Positions 30,089 through 39,900 are shown, counted from the first letter of the stretch. The stretch is 47,311 nucleotides of DNA from Candidatus Alcyoniella australis (GCA_030765605.1 JAVCCG010000101.1:1-47311), one strand, 5' to 3'. The notes: generated by a model from the sequence alone, not told the origin. Made by a program: numbers and translations.

Positions 30089-31194
30089 TCACCAGCCTGG
30101 CGATTCAGGTCGGCGTGGTGGCGGCCATCGGCGCGCTGCTCGCCGCGCTGATCGAGCTGGCCGACCGTTTCATCGCCAACTACGGCGAATGCCGAATCAC
30201 GATCAACGACGAGGAGGAGCGCAGTCTGAACGTACAGGGCGGCGGTCACCTGCTCGGCGCGCTGGCCGAAAACAAGCTGTTCATCCCCTCGGCCTGCGGC
30301 GGGCGCGGCAGCTGTGGGCTGTGCAAGGTCAAGGTGCTCGAGGGCGGCGGCCCGCTGCTGCCCACCGAGGCGCCCTACCTCAGCGCAACCGAACGCAAGA
30401 ACAACGTACGCCTCAGCTGCCAGGTCAAGGTGCGCAATAATTTGCGAATCGAGATCCCGCAAGAACTGTTCGCGATCAAGCGCTACGCTGGACGCGCGGG
30501 CAAGATCATCGATCAAACCCACGACATGAAGCAGCTCGACATCGAGTTGACCGAGCCTGAAACCCTCGATTTCAAGGCCGGCCAGTACGTCCAGCTCACC
30601 GCGCCGGAATACGCCAAAAGCGACCAGCCGATCTACCGCGCCTACTCGATCTGCTCCGACCCCACTGACGAGAGCACGATCAGCCTACTGATCAGACGTG
30701 TGCCCGACGGAATCTGCACCACCTGGGTCTTCGACTATCTCAAAGTCGGCGACCAGGTCGAGCTCAACGGCCCGCACGGCGAGTTCTGTTTGCAACCCAC
30801 CGCGCGCGAAATCCTGTTCATCGCCGGAGGCTCGGGCTTGGCGCCGATCCGCAGCATGCTGTTCCAGATGCGCAACGAAAAAATCGACCGCAAGGCGACG
30901 TTCTATTTCGGCGCGCAGACCAGCGACGACCTGTGCTATCTGGAGCAGATGGCGCAGTTCGAGCGCGATTTGCCGCAGTTCAAGTTCGTGCCCGCGCTGA
31001 GCATGCCGCGCGACGAGGACCGCTGGGAGGGCGCGCAAGGGCTGATCACCGACGTGTTGGACGCGGGCGAGCACGAGTTCGCCCAGGCCGAGGCCTACCT
31101 CTGCGGCAGCCCGGGGATGATCGACGCCTGCATCAAGGTGCTCTTGACGCACGGCATGCCCCAAGAACGCATCTTCTACGACAAGTTCGCGTAG
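30085..31194 (+). CDS. nqrF: NqrF-like NADH dehydrogenase subunit
   Basis: This is the electron-input subunit that oxidises NADH through FAD and a 2Fe-2S centre. It has one N-terminal membrane helix (about 5-25), a plant-type ferredoxin domain with Cys71, Cys77, Cys80 and Cys112 (ACGGRGSCGLC, RLSCQV), FAD-binding RAYSICS, NADH-binding IAGGSGLAPIRSM and CGSPGMIDACIKVL, and the C-terminal FYDKFA. It has 369 residues against about 405. The frame is open far upstream inside nqrE, but the ATG at 30085 overlaps the nqrE stop and gives the canonical membrane-anchor N-terminus. The presence of NqrF shows that this is an NADH-driven Nqr-type complex and not Rnf, although no nqrA is found beside it. 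Confidence 0.95.
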   Translation: MITSLAIQVGVVAAIGALLAALIELADRFIANYGECRITINDEEERSLNVQGGGHLLGALAENKLFIPSACGGRGSCGLCKVKVLEGGGPLLPTEAPYLSATERKNNVRLSCQVKVRNNLRIEIPQELFAIKRYAGRAGKIIDQTHDMKQLDIELTEPETLDFKAGQYVQLTAPEYAKSDQPIYRAYSICSDPTDESTISLLIRRVPDGICTTWVFDYLKVGDQVELNGPHGEFCLQPTAREILFIAGGSGLAPIRSMLFQMRNEKIDRKATFYFGAQTSDDLCYLEQMAQFERDLPQFKFVPALSMPRDEDRWEGAQGLITDVLDAGEHEFAQAEAYLCGSPGMIDACIKVLLTHGMPQERIFYDKFA

Positions 31195-31201
31195 GAGGAT
31201 C

Positions 31202-31660
31202 ATGAAGCAATCGCCGCAACTGGACGAGGTCCAACGCAAGATGCAGCCGGGCCGGATCGTGATCAACGGCATGCTCGGCCACGACCAACGGCCGCTGGTC
31301 GAAATCCTCACCGCGGACCAGGGGCGCGTCAACGCCCTGGATCTGAGCCACGAGCAGATCGCCGACTTTCTGAGCAACCTGCTCGAAATCGGGCGCGACG
31401 GCCTGGGCGACCCGATCCACGCGGGACAACTCGTGGTGCAGGTCGAACACTTCCGCGGCCGCACCCCCTGCCCCTGGGCTGACGGCGTTTTCCCCAAGGT
31501 GCTGATGCGTCTGCGCCACGAGCCCAGCGCTCGCGCGATGCAGGTCAGCGCCCTGGGAATTCACATGATCCACGTCCACGGCTTCTATCAGGGGCGCGGC
31601 TCGCAATATCGGGTCGAGCCCGAGCTGATCGCCGAGCTGATGGCGCAATCCGAAAGGTAA
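31202..31660 (+). CDS. Conserved-looking protein of unknown function in the nqr operon
   Basis: This 152-residue soluble protein follows nqrF by 7 nt with a strong AGGAGG ribosome site, so it is almost certainly cotranscribed. It has no signal peptide or membrane segment. The most distinctive part is GRTPCPWADGVFPKV (87-99) with one cysteine (Cys90), followed by a strand-rich part with three histidines (GIHMIHVHGFYQGRG). A metal site from Cys and His is conceivable, but I recognise no family. Its position suggests an accessory, assembly or replacement role for the Nqr-like complex. Confidence 0.7.
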   Translation: MKQSPQLDEVQRKMQPGRIVINGMLGHDQRPLVEILTADQGRVNALDLSHEQIADFLSNLLEIGRDGLGDPIHAGQLVVQVEHFRGRTPCPWADGVFPKVLMRLRHEPSARAMQVSALGIHMIHVHGFYQGRGSQYRVEPELIAELMAQSER

Positions 31661-31668
31661 GCAGGACG

Positions 31669-32643
31669 GTGCCAAAATCAAAGCGGTCGTTTAAACCGCT
31701 GATCTTCACCCTGCTGGCAATGCTGCTGTTTTTCGGCCTGGCCGAGAGCGCGTTGCGCCTGCTCAAGTATCGGTCCGAAGATTTTTCGATCTGGATGCGC
31801 TTTAACAATCCGCATCGCGACGACAGTTCTATGCAGCGCGACCCGCAACTGTTCTGGCGCTTCCGCTGCGACGGCAGCGCGGGCATGAAGATTAACGAGC
31901 AGGGATTGCGCGGCGAGGAGACCAGCGTATCCAAGCCCGCGGGCGTGTTCCGCGTGCTGTGCCTGGGCGACTCGAGCACCTTTGGCTGCAACGTGCCGCT
32001 GAAGCAAACCTACCCCTACCTGCTCGAGCGCTTGCTGCGGCAGCGCAATCCTCAACGGTCGATCGAGGTGCTCAACGCCGGTGTGCCCGGCTACTCATCC
32101 TACCAGGGGATGCGCGCCCTGGAGACCTGGCTGGCCGACTACCAGCCGGACTTGGTGGTGGCCTACTTCGGCATCCACGACACGGCCCAGGCCGTACTGG
32201 TGGCCGATAAGGACCAGCGCGAACTGGCCGCGAGCGGCGTATGGCTCGACCGGCTGCTGGAGCGCTCAGTGGGCTACCAGTTTTTAGCCAAGCTGGTGCG
32301 GCGAACGCGCGGCCTGGAGCCGGGCCTGATTCTCGGCGACGAGAACCAGCCCAAGCGCGTCAGCCCGCAAGACTACCTAGACAACCACGCGCTAATGGCT
32401 GAGCTGGCCCAATCATGGGGCGGCTCGCTGCTGGTGATGCCCGCGGTCTCGATCACCGAAAGCGGCCAGTGCCGACTGCACGTGGAGCATCCCGAGCAGC
32501 TAAAGCAACGCTTCGACGTGCTCGATCTATGCCCGCTGCTTGTCGAGCAACGCCCGCCCCTGGAGCTGTTCGATCCCGGCGGCGTGCACCCCACCCCCGA
32601 GGGTTACCGGATCTACGCCCAGGCGCTCTTCGACCGGCTATGA
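31669..32643 (+). CDS. Membrane-anchored SGNH/GDSL-family hydrolase
   Basis: The 324-residue product has an N-terminal membrane segment (about 10-27) and an extracytoplasmic SGNH domain: CLGDSSTFG (block I, Ser102), LNAGVPGYSSYQG (block II), VAYFGIHD (block III) and DPGGVHPTPEGYRIYA (block V, Asp and His). It is an esterase or acyltransferase-type fold; the substrate is unknown, possibly envelope sugars. It starts with GTG 8 nt after the preceding gene, with AGGA very close to the start. It is a distant relative of the SGNH protein at 5902-7248, but lacks the TPR-like insert. A link with nqr is by position only. Confidence 0.8.
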   Translation: MPKSKRSFKPLIFTLLAMLLFFGLAESALRLLKYRSEDFSIWMRFNNPHRDDSSMQRDPQLFWRFRCDGSAGMKINEQGLRGEETSVSKPAGVFRVLCLGDSSTFGCNVPLKQTYPYLLERLLRQRNPQRSIEVLNAGVPGYSSYQGMRALETWLADYQPDLVVAYFGIHDTAQAVLVADKDQRELAASGVWLDRLLERSVGYQFLAKLVRRTRGLEPGLILGDENQPKRVSPQDYLDNHALMAELAQSWGGSLLVMPAVSITESGQCRLHVEHPEQLKQRFDVLDLCPLLVEQRPPLELFDPGGVHPTPEGYRIYAQALFDRL

Positions 32644-32775
32644 CCGGCTTAGAGCCGGTGCAATACTCGCGCATCACGATCATCCCCGACCAACGTCTCA
32701 CCCCGCGTAGCAGCCAGCTCGATCAATAAGGATTGAACGCTAGCCCTCCGCTATTCCGGGGCCGCTGATCCGTGC

Positions 32776-32781
32776 TATGAT
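32776..32781 (+). promoter_or_regulatory. Candidate -10 element for the small membrane-anchored protein gene
   Basis: TATGAT lies 28 nt before the ATG at 32809. No good -35 is seen 17 nt upstream (ATTCCG). The 165-nt gap after the SGNH gene suggests a separate promoter. Confidence 0.35.
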
Positions 32782-32808
32782 TTTTCGATTTCATCCCTTG
32801 GATGTCAG

Positions 32809-33285
32809 ATGAAAAAAGAACTGCTGATTACCGTTATCGTGGTGGCCTGCTTGATCGCAGGCATCGCCTACTTCCGTTCCGCGCACCGTCAGACCGTGGG
32901 GCCCGAAGCGCAGCAGTCGCAGCCCGCGTCGGACTGGCGCGACGCGGTGCGCAGCAAACCGGCCAGGTCGGTAGTCACGCCGCGCGGCTCGGACACGGAA
33001 ATGGAGATCATCCCGGATCTGCCGCGCACGCGCCACGAGCGCAATGGTGAACAGAATCCGGCCGATCGCCCGGCGTATCGCCAGCCGCGTAGCGCCGAGG
33101 CGCCCGAAGCCGCATTGGGAGTCGACCCGGCGTCAGCGGCCGGAGTGCGACGCAACGCGCCCGATCAGTTGATTCAGGGAAACGAAGAAGACGACTACGA
33201 CGACGAGGTGCCCTACTGGGAGAACGTTGTCGAAAAGGCCGAGGACCATCCAGAGTTCTATCAGCCCGACGCGTCCGAAGACTAA
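32809..33285 (+). CDS. Small membrane-anchored disordered protein, unknown
   Basis: The 158-residue protein has an N-terminal hydrophobic helix (LLITVIVVACLIAGIAYF, residues 4-21) followed by a polar, proline-, arginine- and acid-rich tail that looks disordered and ends in an acidic stretch (EEDDYDDEVPYW). No domain is recognised. The start ATG follows TTGGATGTCAG, a weak ribosome site. It may be a scaffold or regulator at the inner membrane. It ends at a strong hairpin shared with the convergent Crp/Fnr gene. Confidence 0.6.
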   Translation: MKKELLITVIVVACLIAGIAYFRSAHRQTVGPEAQQSQPASDWRDAVRSKPARSVVTPRGSDTEMEIIPDLPRTRHERNGEQNPADRPAYRQPRSAEAPEAALGVDPASAAGVRRNAPDQLIQGNEEDDYDDEVPYWENVVEKAEDHPEFYQPDASED

Positions 33286-33286
33286 A

Positions 33287-33316
33287 CCGAGCCGTTCAAC
33301 CCATAGAACGGCTCGG
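33287..33316. terminator. Bidirectional hairpin between convergent genes
   Basis: CCGAGCCGTTC (33287-33297) pairs perfectly with GAACGGCTCGG (33306-33316) around an 8-nt loop. It lies right after the stop of the plus-strand gene and 15 nt past the stop of the minus-strand regulator. T-richness follows it only on the minus strand (TTTAGT), so it probably terminates the regulator best. Confidence 0.75.
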
Positions 33317-33331
33317 TACAAATGCTGGCTA

Positions 33332-34033
33332 CTAACTGATCCGCGCCAGGCCCATCTCGTCCTTGATGATGATCTTGCGGTCGTTGATGTCGATCACCCC
33401 TTCCTTGCGGAAGTCGCCCATGGTCAAACTGACGGTCTCGCGGCTCGAGCCGATCAGGTTCGCCAGGTCCTGGTGGGTGATCTTGATCCGCAGCATATTG
33501 CCGCGCGCGTCCTTGATGCCGTAGTCCTTGGCCAGCTTGATCAACAGCGATGCCAGTCGTTCGCGCACGCCCTTGTAGAGGAACGATTCCATGTTGCGCT
33601 CGGCCTCGAGCCGTCGTTCGCCGATCATCTTGGCCAGCCGGATCGCCACCTCGGGCCTGCTCTTCATCAGCGCGATCAGGTCCAGCCGCTTGATGTAGTA
33701 GTAGATCACGTTCTCCTGGATCTCGGCGAAGTTCTCGCGCTTGCCCTCGCTGATCACGGCCATCTCGCCGAAAACGTCCCCAGGCTTGACCAGGTTGAGA
33801 ATGATCTCTCTGCCGTCCTCGGTGATCTTGCAAATCTTGACCCTGCCGGCCTTCAGAAAATACAGCTCGGTTCCCGGATCATCGGGCATGTAGATCATCT
33901 GGTTGCGCTTGGCGCTACCGATATGGGTAATGCGCTCCACTTCCTTGACGTCTCCGGTGAAGTTGGAAAACACAGAGGAGTCCATCACCATTTTGATATC
34001 GATCCGTTCCATTTCCTGCTTTTCAACTGACAT
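33332..34033 (-). CDS. Crp/Fnr-family transcriptional regulator (second)
   Basis: The 233-residue regulator has a cyclic-nucleotide-type sensor (ELYFLKAGRVKICKITEDGREI, KPGDVFGEMAVISEGKRENFAE) and a winged helix with ITHQDLANLIGSSRETVSLTMGDF. The sensor lacks the Arg-(Ser/Thr) pair used for cAMP, and there is no Fnr cysteine cluster, so the signal is unknown. I chose the ATG at 34031-34033 because GGAGG precedes it; the frame extends 19 codons further without a ribosome site. A Crp-type palindrome lies 43 nt upstream (34076-34091), suggesting self-regulation. It is only distantly related to the regulator at 22278-23000. Confidence 0.92.
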   Translation of the reverse strand: MSVEKQEMERIDIKMVMDSSVFSNFTGDVKEVERITHIGSAKRNQMIYMPDDPGTELYFLKAGRVKICKITEDGREIILNLVKPGDVFGEMAVISEGKRENFAEIQENVIYYYIKRLDLIALMKSRPEVAIRLAKMIGERRLEAERNMESFLYKGVRERLASLLIKLAKDYGIKDARGNMLRIKITHQDLANLIGSSRETVSLTMGDFRKEGVIDINDRKIIIKDEMGLARIS

Positions 34034-34075
34034 CTCTATTTCCTCCAAACGTATGTCACGCTCAGAGAATAACCG

Positions 34076-34091
34076 CGTGTCAACGCACACA
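34076..34091 (-). promoter_or_regulatory. Crp-type palindrome upstream of the second Crp/Fnr gene
   Basis: The plus strand reads CGTGT-N6-ACACA: two half-sites of 5 nt separated by 6 nt, four of five positions symmetric, with the 16-nt geometry of Crp-family operators (TGTGA-N6-TCACA). On the minus strand it overlaps a TTGACA that could be a -35. Binding here would give autoregulation. Confidence 0.4.
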
Positions 34092-34169
34092 GATATGATC
34101 TATGTCAGGTGGATTACAATAATCATCAGGCAGCGCAAACAATGGCGAATCAGGGCGGCCAGCGGGGGG

Positions 34170-34748
34170 CTAGCGATCTCCTATCTCTATGGTGTTGTTG
34201 CTTATTTCAGATTCGGGCACACGCGACTTACTCACGCCCGAGGACATGATCAACACCGTCATGATCAGCAACAGAAAAAACCCGATCAGCGCCGCTATTA
34301 CGCATCCGTAGCGGCTCTTTTTATCTGCCGTGCTCGACTTGTCCTTGTACATCCGCTGCAGGAACGTCGGCTGGGCAATCCCGGCCGAGAGCGGCGCGCT
34401 GATCTCGATCCCCTTGGCGCGCAGCATGGCCATCAACTGCAACGGGTTGCCCTTAAGCCCCTTGACGTCGAGCTCCTCGATCGCCTGCCGCACGTGCCGG
34501 GCCGACCCGATGGCGGCCGCAGCGGTCACTGTCGCCGGGATCGGCTCGACCAGTTGCGCGCAGAACTCGCAACGCAGCGGACCATCCGCGGCCGGACGCT
34601 GAAGCGGCGCGCTGCAGTTGGGGCACTCGTACTTGCCAAAGTCCTGCCGGGGCGTGATCTCGTCCAGGGCCTCGCCGCAGTAAATGCAACGCAACGCGTC
34701 GTCCGCGATGCGATGCTTGCACTTGGGGCATTTGCGCGCGTCTTCCAT
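34170..34748 (-). CDS. Zinc-ribbon protein with a C-terminal membrane segment
   Basis: The 192-residue protein begins with two zinc ribbons: C7xxC10 with C21xxC24, and C42xxC45 with C60xxC63. A helical middle part (about 80-135) leads to a single membrane helix (148-170) and a short polar tail. There is no signal peptide, so the ribbons face the cytoplasm. Such tail-anchored zinc-ribbon proteins are common in uncultured bacteria and have no known role. It stands alone between two divergent or unrelated units. Confidence 0.7.
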   Translation of the reverse strand: MEDARKCPKCKHRIADDALRCIYCGEALDEITPRQDFGKYECPNCSAPLQRPAADGPLRCEFCAQLVEPIPATVTAAAAIGSARHVRQAIEELDVKGLKGNPLQLMAMLRAKGIEISAPLSAGIAQPTFLQRMYKDKSSTADKKSRYGCVIAALIGFFLLLIMTVLIMSSGVSKSRVPESEISNNTIEIGDR

Positions 34749-34849
34749 TGGCCTTAAAGATACCCCAATCGATGCTCTCGATAAAAACGGATTTGTTGCA
34801 ATGGCAATTTTTTTCGATCTCCCGCATTGCGTCGAAGTAACAGCGCGCC

Positions 34850-34878
34850 TTTACTGCGGACCAACGGCTGCGCATAAT
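34850..34878 (+). promoter_or_regulatory. Candidate promoter for the ceramidase-like gene
   Basis: TTTACT (34850-34855, -35) and CATAAT (34873-34878, -10) are 17 nt apart and end 26 nt before the ATG at 34905, which has AAGGAGAG as ribosome site. Confidence 0.5.
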
Positions 34879-34904
34879 TGGCCGCAGCTTATTAAGGAGA
34901 GAAG

Positions 34905-36770
34905 ATGAGCCGACAGCTTAAACGCGCACTGACAATTTCGATCCTGCTGACTTTGGCGATTGCCGCTACGGCCGGAGCTGAGCAGACATACCCTCCGGGC
35001 ACGGTCCTGGCCGGTGCCGCGGAGTACGACATCACACCCGAGGTCGCGCTCTACGAGGATCTGAACGGCGACGGCGAGTTCAGCATGGGCGACCCCAGCC
35101 TGCCCTTCGGCCTGGGCGATCGGGTGAAGTCGTTCGCCTACGACAACGACCAGATCAACGTGGGCAACGGCAACGGCGCGGCGCTGTACATCTACGACCG
35201 GCTGTGGGCCCACGCGCTGGTGCTGCGCGACGTCGACAAAGGCACCACCGTGGCAATCCTGACCTCGGATCTCTACCTGCTGACCAACGCCGACGTGCAG
35301 GAAATCCGCGACCGCGTCGACCCCGAGCTGGGCATCGACTACATCTTGGTCACGGCCACGCACAACCACATGGGCCCCGACACCTTGGGCCTCTCGGGCC
35401 TGAACAACGTCACGCCGGGCGAAGTGCTCAAGATCGCCTACACCGACGCCGAGGCGACCAGCGGGATCAACCCCGACTACTTCGAGAGTTTTATCAACAT
35501 CTCGGCCCGGACGATCGAGGACGCGACGCGCAATCTGGTTCCCGCGCGCCTGACCTTCGCTCAGACGAAATTCAACTTCGGCCTGTCCGACCTACGCGAG
35601 CCGCTGATCATCGACGACACGCTGAGCGTAATGGCCGTGGACAGCCTCGATCGCCGACCGATCGCCACCTTGCTCTCCTGGGCCTGCCACCCCGAGGCAG
35701 TGCTGACCTACGCGGGCAAACGCACCAACGTCGACCTGACCCAGCTTGACGAGCAACAAATCGCGGCCTGGGGCAAGGTCTTCAGCGCAGGATTCCCCGG
35801 CTACGCCTGCCGCTACGTCAGCGAGCGTCGCGGCGGAGTCACGCTCTATGCCAACGGACCGCTGGGCGGGTTGATCACCAACCTGTGGACCTACGTCTGG
35901 GACCCGGAGCTGCACCCCGAGTACCCGGCCGACGTCGACCCCGCATCAGTGCCCGAGGAGCTGCGGATCCCCAACGACTTCCGCTTTGCCGCGGTCCAGG
36001 GGCGCGAGCTGGCCAAGGCCGCACTAATGGCCCTGCTGCGCAACGGTGAGATCGCCAACGAGGCCTCCGTGGAGTACAAGCGCGCCTACGTGCTGGTGCC
36101 GATGCAAAACCCGGTGATGCGCCTGGCCGGATCTTTGGGAATTCTGGGCTACAAGCCCGGCAGTTTCTACGACGACGATTGGCAGATCGACAACAGCAGC
36201 GCCCCCTGGCTTAGCGGGATGTTCCTGCCCGGCGTGGACGTGCATCACGGCAAGAACCTGCGCACCGAGGTTGCAACCCTGCGCATCGGACCGGCGCAGA
36301 TCGCAGCGGTACCGGCCGAGCTGCTGCCCGAACTCTCGCTGGGTCTGCCCGATGATTTCATCGAAAACCAGGAGCGCTACTATCCCCACGATGCGGATAA
36401 GCACGCCAGCGGCGAGAAGCTGGTGCTGAGCTATCCGGCGCTTAAACAGCAGATGGACGCCAAGTACAAGATGGTGTTCTGCCTGGCCAACGACAACCTG
36501 GGATACGTGATCCCGCGTGTCGATTTCAAACCGCCTCACGATCTTAAAATCCCGCCGCTGGCCTGGTGGTGGATCTGTTTTGACTCGGACAACAATCCGC
36601 ACTACGAGGAGAGCAATTCGGTCAGCCGCGAGATCGAGCCCGCGCTGATGGGCGCGCTGACCAGACTGCTCTCGCCCGAATACTTTGAGCCCGAAATTTC
36701 CGAGTCAGAAGACGATCAGAATCAGGGACAGCCTTCGGGCGAGGACGAAGGCGGGGACGACCGTCCGTAG
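34905..36770 (+). CDS. Exported neutral/alkaline ceramidase-like hydrolase
   Basis: The 621-residue protein has a signal peptide (cleavage near AGAEQ, residue 26). The zinc-site motif is ATHNHMGPDT (151-160), matching the THNHSGP of neutral ceramidases, followed by SWACHPEAV near residue 255, which supplies another His ligand. An EF-hand-like loop D-L-N-G-D-G-E-F (52-59) sits in an N-terminal insertion. The C-terminal 22 residues are strongly acidic and overlap the 3' end of the convergent gene by 49 nt. Members of this family split ceramide or related amides outside the cell; some are only ceramidase-like, and the true substrate is open. It is a single-gene unit. Confidence 0.82.
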   Translation: MSRQLKRALTISILLTLAIAATAGAEQTYPPGTVLAGAAEYDITPEVALYEDLNGDGEFSMGDPSLPFGLGDRVKSFAYDNDQINVGNGNGAALYIYDRLWAHALVLRDVDKGTTVAILTSDLYLLTNADVQEIRDRVDPELGIDYILVTATHNHMGPDTLGLSGLNNVTPGEVLKIAYTDAEATSGINPDYFESFINISARTIEDATRNLVPARLTFAQTKFNFGLSDLREPLIIDDTLSVMAVDSLDRRPIATLLSWACHPEAVLTYAGKRTNVDLTQLDEQQIAAWGKVFSAGFPGYACRYVSERRGGVTLYANGPLGGLITNLWTYVWDPELHPEYPADVDPASVPEELRIPNDFRFAAVQGRELAKAALMALLRNGEIANEASVEYKRAYVLVPMQNPVMRLAGSLGILGYKPGSFYDDDWQIDNSSAPWLSGMFLPGVDVHHGKNLRTEVATLRIGPAQIAAVPAELLPELSLGLPDDFIENQERYYPHDADKHASGEKLVLSYPALKQQMDAKYKMVFCLANDNLGYVIPRVDFKPPHDLKIPPLAWWWICFDSDNNPHYEESNSVSREIEPALMGALTRLLSPEYFEPEISESEDDQNQGQPSGEDEGGDDRP

Positions 36771-38386
36771 AGCACGAATCCGGCACGCCGCTCGTCCTGA
36801 TCCACTCCGCATGGGACCTCCAGCCGCGCCAGCGGCCTGAACTGCTGTTCGATGATCTTGATCAGCGCCGGGTCGGACTCGTCAATGGCCGTAAAGTCGG
36901 GAAAGGCGATGCGCAGATCGCGCGCCAGCGACTCGCGCTCCCACTGCTGCAGACCGCGCAGATGCAGCGGGACCAGCAGCAGTTCGATCTCCCCTATTCC
37001 GCAAACCAAGTCCGGATAGCGGTTGCTGTCCCAGGGCGCCAAAACCCAATCGCGCTGCTCGACGCCGCGGCGCAACCAGTAGCTCAGCGCGTGTTGGCCG
37101 AGAAACACGTCGTCGCGGCTCAGCGGGTGCATCACAACCAACGCGCCGCGTTGGCCCAAAGGCACGCTGCTCTCGATCCAATCAGCCGCGCGTTTGGCCG
37201 TGCCCAGGCAGCTCAGGTCGGCCACCGGCACCAGGCCCGCGGACTCGGTGACCAGCATCGGTCGCACGAAGCTCAGCTGCAGCACCTGCCATCCACCGCC
37301 GATAATCAGCAGCCCGGCCAGCAACCAGCGCAACGGACGCCAGGGCATGGCGCAGGCGCCGTGGGCCACGACCAGCGCCAGGGCCGGCAGCAGCGGCAGA
37401 ATGTAGCGGCTCTCCTTGTGCGGCAGCGCACTTAGCACCAGGTAGCCCACGACGATCCAGACCACCGCGGGCAGCAGCTCCAGCCGACGTCTGCAAAGCG
37501 ACGCGACGCCGCCCGCGAGCACGATCAGCGCGCCGGGCAGCAGTAAGTGGTGAGTTAATAAGTTTTCCAGGTAGTAGGTCCAGTGCGAGCCCGAGTCCAG
37601 GTAGGTCGGGTCGATGGTCGAGTGCACGCGGATCGCATGCCAGTCCATCACGCCGAAATACCACGGCGCGAGCAGCGCCAGCCCCAGTGCCGATCCCAGG
37701 GCTAGGTTGATCAGGCGCGGCCCGATCCGGGCAGCCTCGGACCGCCGGGCATCCCGTTGCCAATCGAATACCGCCCAGGCCGCGGCCGCGGGCAGCGCGA
37801 CGATCAGGAAGTTCCACTTGATCAGCATTCCTGCGCTGAACAGCAGCGCGGCGATCAGCGTCTCCCTGCGACGCGACAGGCCATCGCTGCGCGCGACCCA
37901 GGCCAGGAAGGCCGGGGTCCACAACGCCAGGGCCATTTCCTTGGAGGCCACGCGCAGGCCCATGGCCAGCGAGGGGATCATCCCCAGCAGCGAGGCCGCC
38001 AGCAGACCCTCGAGTCGGCCGCCGATGCGACGTCCCAGGTCGTACATCCCCCAGCAGCCGATGCCCAGCAGCAGCAGGTTGAGCCACAGCGCGCTCGCCG
38101 GACCGAACCCCGCGACCGCCATCACCAGCCCCAGGCCGATCTCGTACAGCGGCGGGAAGTAGTCGTTCTGCCCTAACGCGCCGATCAGCTTGTCCGCGCC
38201 ATCGCCGTTGAGCAGCATCTTCAGCGCGGTGGCGTATTCGTCGCCGCGCTCCAGGTCGAACACGCCCAGCGGGCAATCGGCGATCAAGACCCAGGTCAGG
38301 CCGACCAGCAGTTGGAACAGCAGCAGTGCGGCGATGATCGTCAGCGGTCGGCCGACGACGTCTCGCGCTCTGGCAAAAATTCTCAT
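36722..38386 (-). CDS. GT-C family membrane glycosyltransferase (PMT/ArnT-like)
   Basis: The 554-residue protein has about ten hydrophobic helices in residues 15-370 and a soluble C-terminal domain. The first extracytoplasmic loop carries RGDEY (Asp49-Glu50), the expected catalytic acid of GT-C (GT39/GT83-like) enzymes, which transfer sugars from a polyprenyl-phosphate donor outside the membrane. A later loop has LPHKESRYILPLLP, typical of the group. It begins 2 nt after rng and ends inside the ceramidase gene on the other strand (49-nt overlap). It is the last gene of the radical SAM operon. Confidence 0.8.
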   Translation of the reverse strand: MRIFARARDVVGRPLTIIAALLLFQLLVGLTWVLIADCPLGVFDLERGDEYATALKMLLNGDGADKLIGALGQNDYFPPLYEIGLGLVMAVAGFGPASALWLNLLLLGIGCWGMYDLGRRIGGRLEGLLAASLLGMIPSLAMGLRVASKEMALALWTPAFLAWVARSDGLSRRRETLIAALLFSAGMLIKWNFLIVALPAAAAWAVFDWQRDARRSEAARIGPRLINLALGSALGLALLAPWYFGVMDWHAIRVHSTIDPTYLDSGSHWTYYLENLLTHHLLLPGALIVLAGGVASLCRRRLELLPAVVWIVVGYLVLSALPHKESRYILPLLPALALVVAHGACAMPWRPLRWLLAGLLIIGGGWQVLQLSFVRPMLVTESAGLVPVADLSCLGTAKRAADWIESSVPLGQRGALVVMHPLSRDDVFLGQHALSYWLRRGVEQRDWVLAPWDSNRYPDLVCGIGEIELLLVPLHLRGLQQWERESLARDLRIAFPDFTAIDESDPALIKIIEQQFRPLARLEVPCGVDQDERRAGFVLYGRSSPPSSSPEGCP

Positions 38387-38388
38387 TG

Positions 38389-39897
<1,509 letters not shown>

Positions 39898-39900
39898 CGA

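Noticed and set aside
27199-31194. Calling the cluster Rnf (rnfD, G, E, A)
   Set aside because: NqrF with NADH, FAD and 2Fe-2S sites is present, RnfB and RnfC are absent, and NqrB/NqrC blocks match Nqr better.
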